Shown here: positions 4,548 to 5,214 of the stretch, in pieces | Numbering within the stretch: the first letter of the stretch is position 1 | How the letters are laid out: each line of letters starts with the position of its first letter | Made by a program: the position numbers and the translations under genes | Notes under the pieces: generated by a model | The model's input: only the letters and a program-made list of their open reading frames with translations | Told to the model about the DNA's origin: nothing | The model's database searches: none | Source: Muribaculaceae bacterium | GTDB taxonomy: Bacteria > Bacteroidota > Bacteroidia > Bacteroidales > Muribaculaceae | Direction of reading: 5' to 3' | Length of the DNA: 5,214 nucleotides | NCBI GenBank assembly: GCA_022511505.1 | Contig: JAFLTK010000084.1 | Location: 1 to 5,214 of the forward strand

Positions 4548-5214
4548 ATGGCAAAAGAAATTAAATTTGATATCAAGGCTCGCGAAGAGTTGAAAAAAGG
4601 CGTTGACGCTCTTGCCGACGCCGTTAAAGTAACCCTTGGCCCGAAGGGTCGCAACGTCATCATCGAGAAGAAATTTGGTGCCCCCCACATCACCAAAGAC
4701 GGTGTCACGGTTGCCCGTGAAATCGAACTCGAGGACGCTTTCCAGAACATGGGCGCCCAACTCGTCAAGGAGGTTGCCTCCAAGACCGGTGACGATGCCG
4801 GTGACGGTACAACCACCGCCACCGTTCTCGCCCAGGCCATCGTCAACGTAGGTCTCAAGAACGTTGCCGCCGGTGCCAACCCCATGGACATCAAGCGCGG
4901 TATCGACAAGGCCGTTGCCGTTGTTGTTGAAGGTATCAAGGCCCAGGCCGAGGAAGTTGGCGACGACTTCAAGAAAATCGAAGATGTTGCCCGCGTGTCG
5001 GCCAACAATGACGAGGCTATCGGTCGTCTCATCGCCGAAGCAATGAAGAAAGTCAAGAAAGAAGGCGTCATCACCGTCGACGAGGCCAAAGGCACCGAGA
5101 CTACCGTTGACATCGTCGAGGGTATGCAGTTTGACCGCGGTTACATCTCGCCCTATTTCGTGACCAACACTGAGAAGATGGAGTGTGAGATGGACTCTCC
5201 CTTCGTCCTCATCT
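4548..5214 (+). CDS. groEL: Chaperonin GroEL (Cpn60), N-terminal part (cut by window edge)
   Basis: GroEL is the tetradecameric chaperonin that encloses unfolded proteins under its GroES lid. I translated 222 codons plus one base by hand from the ATG at 4548; the family is about 545 residues, so about 40 percent is here. The equatorial ATP site is intact: TLGPKG (29-34), KDGVTVA (50-56) and GDGTTT (85-90), with D86 equivalent to the catalytic-loop Asp87 of E. coli. ANPMDIKRGIDKAV (110-123) and ARVSANND (148-155) follow. Residues about 190 onward enter the apical domain with EGMQFDRGYISPYFVTN (191-207). The start gives the standard MAKEIKF terminus. No Shine-Dalgarno is seen; the leader is A/T-rich (TAAATTATT). 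It is co-transcribed with groES. Codons favour C-ending forms (GTC, ATC, GCC, CTC) strongly, fitting a highly expressed gene. Confidence 0.98.
   Translation, partial: MAKEIKFDIKAREELKKGVDALADAVKVTLGPKGRNVIIEKKFGAPHITKDGVTVAREIELEDAFQNMGAQLVKEVASKTGDDAGDGTTTATVLAQAIVNVGLKNVAAGANPMDIKRGIDKAVAVVVEGIKAQAEEVGDDFKKIEDVARVSANNDEAIGRLIAEAMKKVKKEGVITVDEAKGTETTVDIVEGMQFDRGYISPYFVTNTEKMECEMDSPFVLI

Noticed and set aside
4538..5113. 191-codon open frame on the minus strand opposite groEL
   Set aside because: It is a shadow of the C-ending, highly biased groEL codons; its translation is low-complexity Ser/Thr/Ala-rich and groEL is unambiguous on the other strand.

Overview
The window reads as chromosomal DNA of a Bacteroidota member, most likely order Bacteroidales. 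The reasons are two promoter elements matching the Bacteroides -7 consensus TAnnTTTG (one with a TTTG -33 box at the right spacing), start codons preceded by A/T- or C/A-rich leaders rather than Shine-Dalgarno sequences, a PD40 propeller protein of the type common in that phylum, and GroES/GroEL sequences of Bacteroidales type. The moderately high GC of the coding regions would suit a Muribaculaceae-like gut organism, but family level is a guess.

Layout. Three genes lie on the minus strand in the left 3 kb: a signal-peptide-bearing PD40 beta-propeller protein (1700-3025), the flotillin-like membrane scaffold floA (697-1668) 31 bp downstream of it, and the first 196 codons of a CstA-family transporter (590 running off the left edge). 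Three genes lie on the plus strand in the right 2 kb: a PlsC-type lysophosphatidate acyltransferase (best start 3285, end 4007), then groES (4194-4469) and the first 222 codons of groEL (4548 running off the right edge). The two blocks diverge from the interval at 3026-3146, which carries a promoter on each strand and two helically phased A-tracts.

How the genes relate. The PD40 gene and floA look like one transcript and both products belong to the cell envelope. cstA may be a read-through or separate unit. plsC makes phosphatidic acid for membrane lipid synthesis. groES-groEL form the usual chaperonin operon, with a 186 bp leader region.

The most unusual part is 3147-3284, between the plsC promoter and the conserved plsC start. 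It contains two 9-bp tandem arrays, a TTG/TTA-rich one and a CAA/CAT/CAC-rich one, that are largely complementary and flank a 3-nt apex. As RNA they would form a long imperfect hairpin at the very 5' end of the plsC transcript. If translated instead, they would add 14 consecutive leucines and a Gln/His-rich tract to the acyltransferase. The promoter position argues for the leader interpretation. No mobile element, CRISPR array, tRNA or rRNA is visible.
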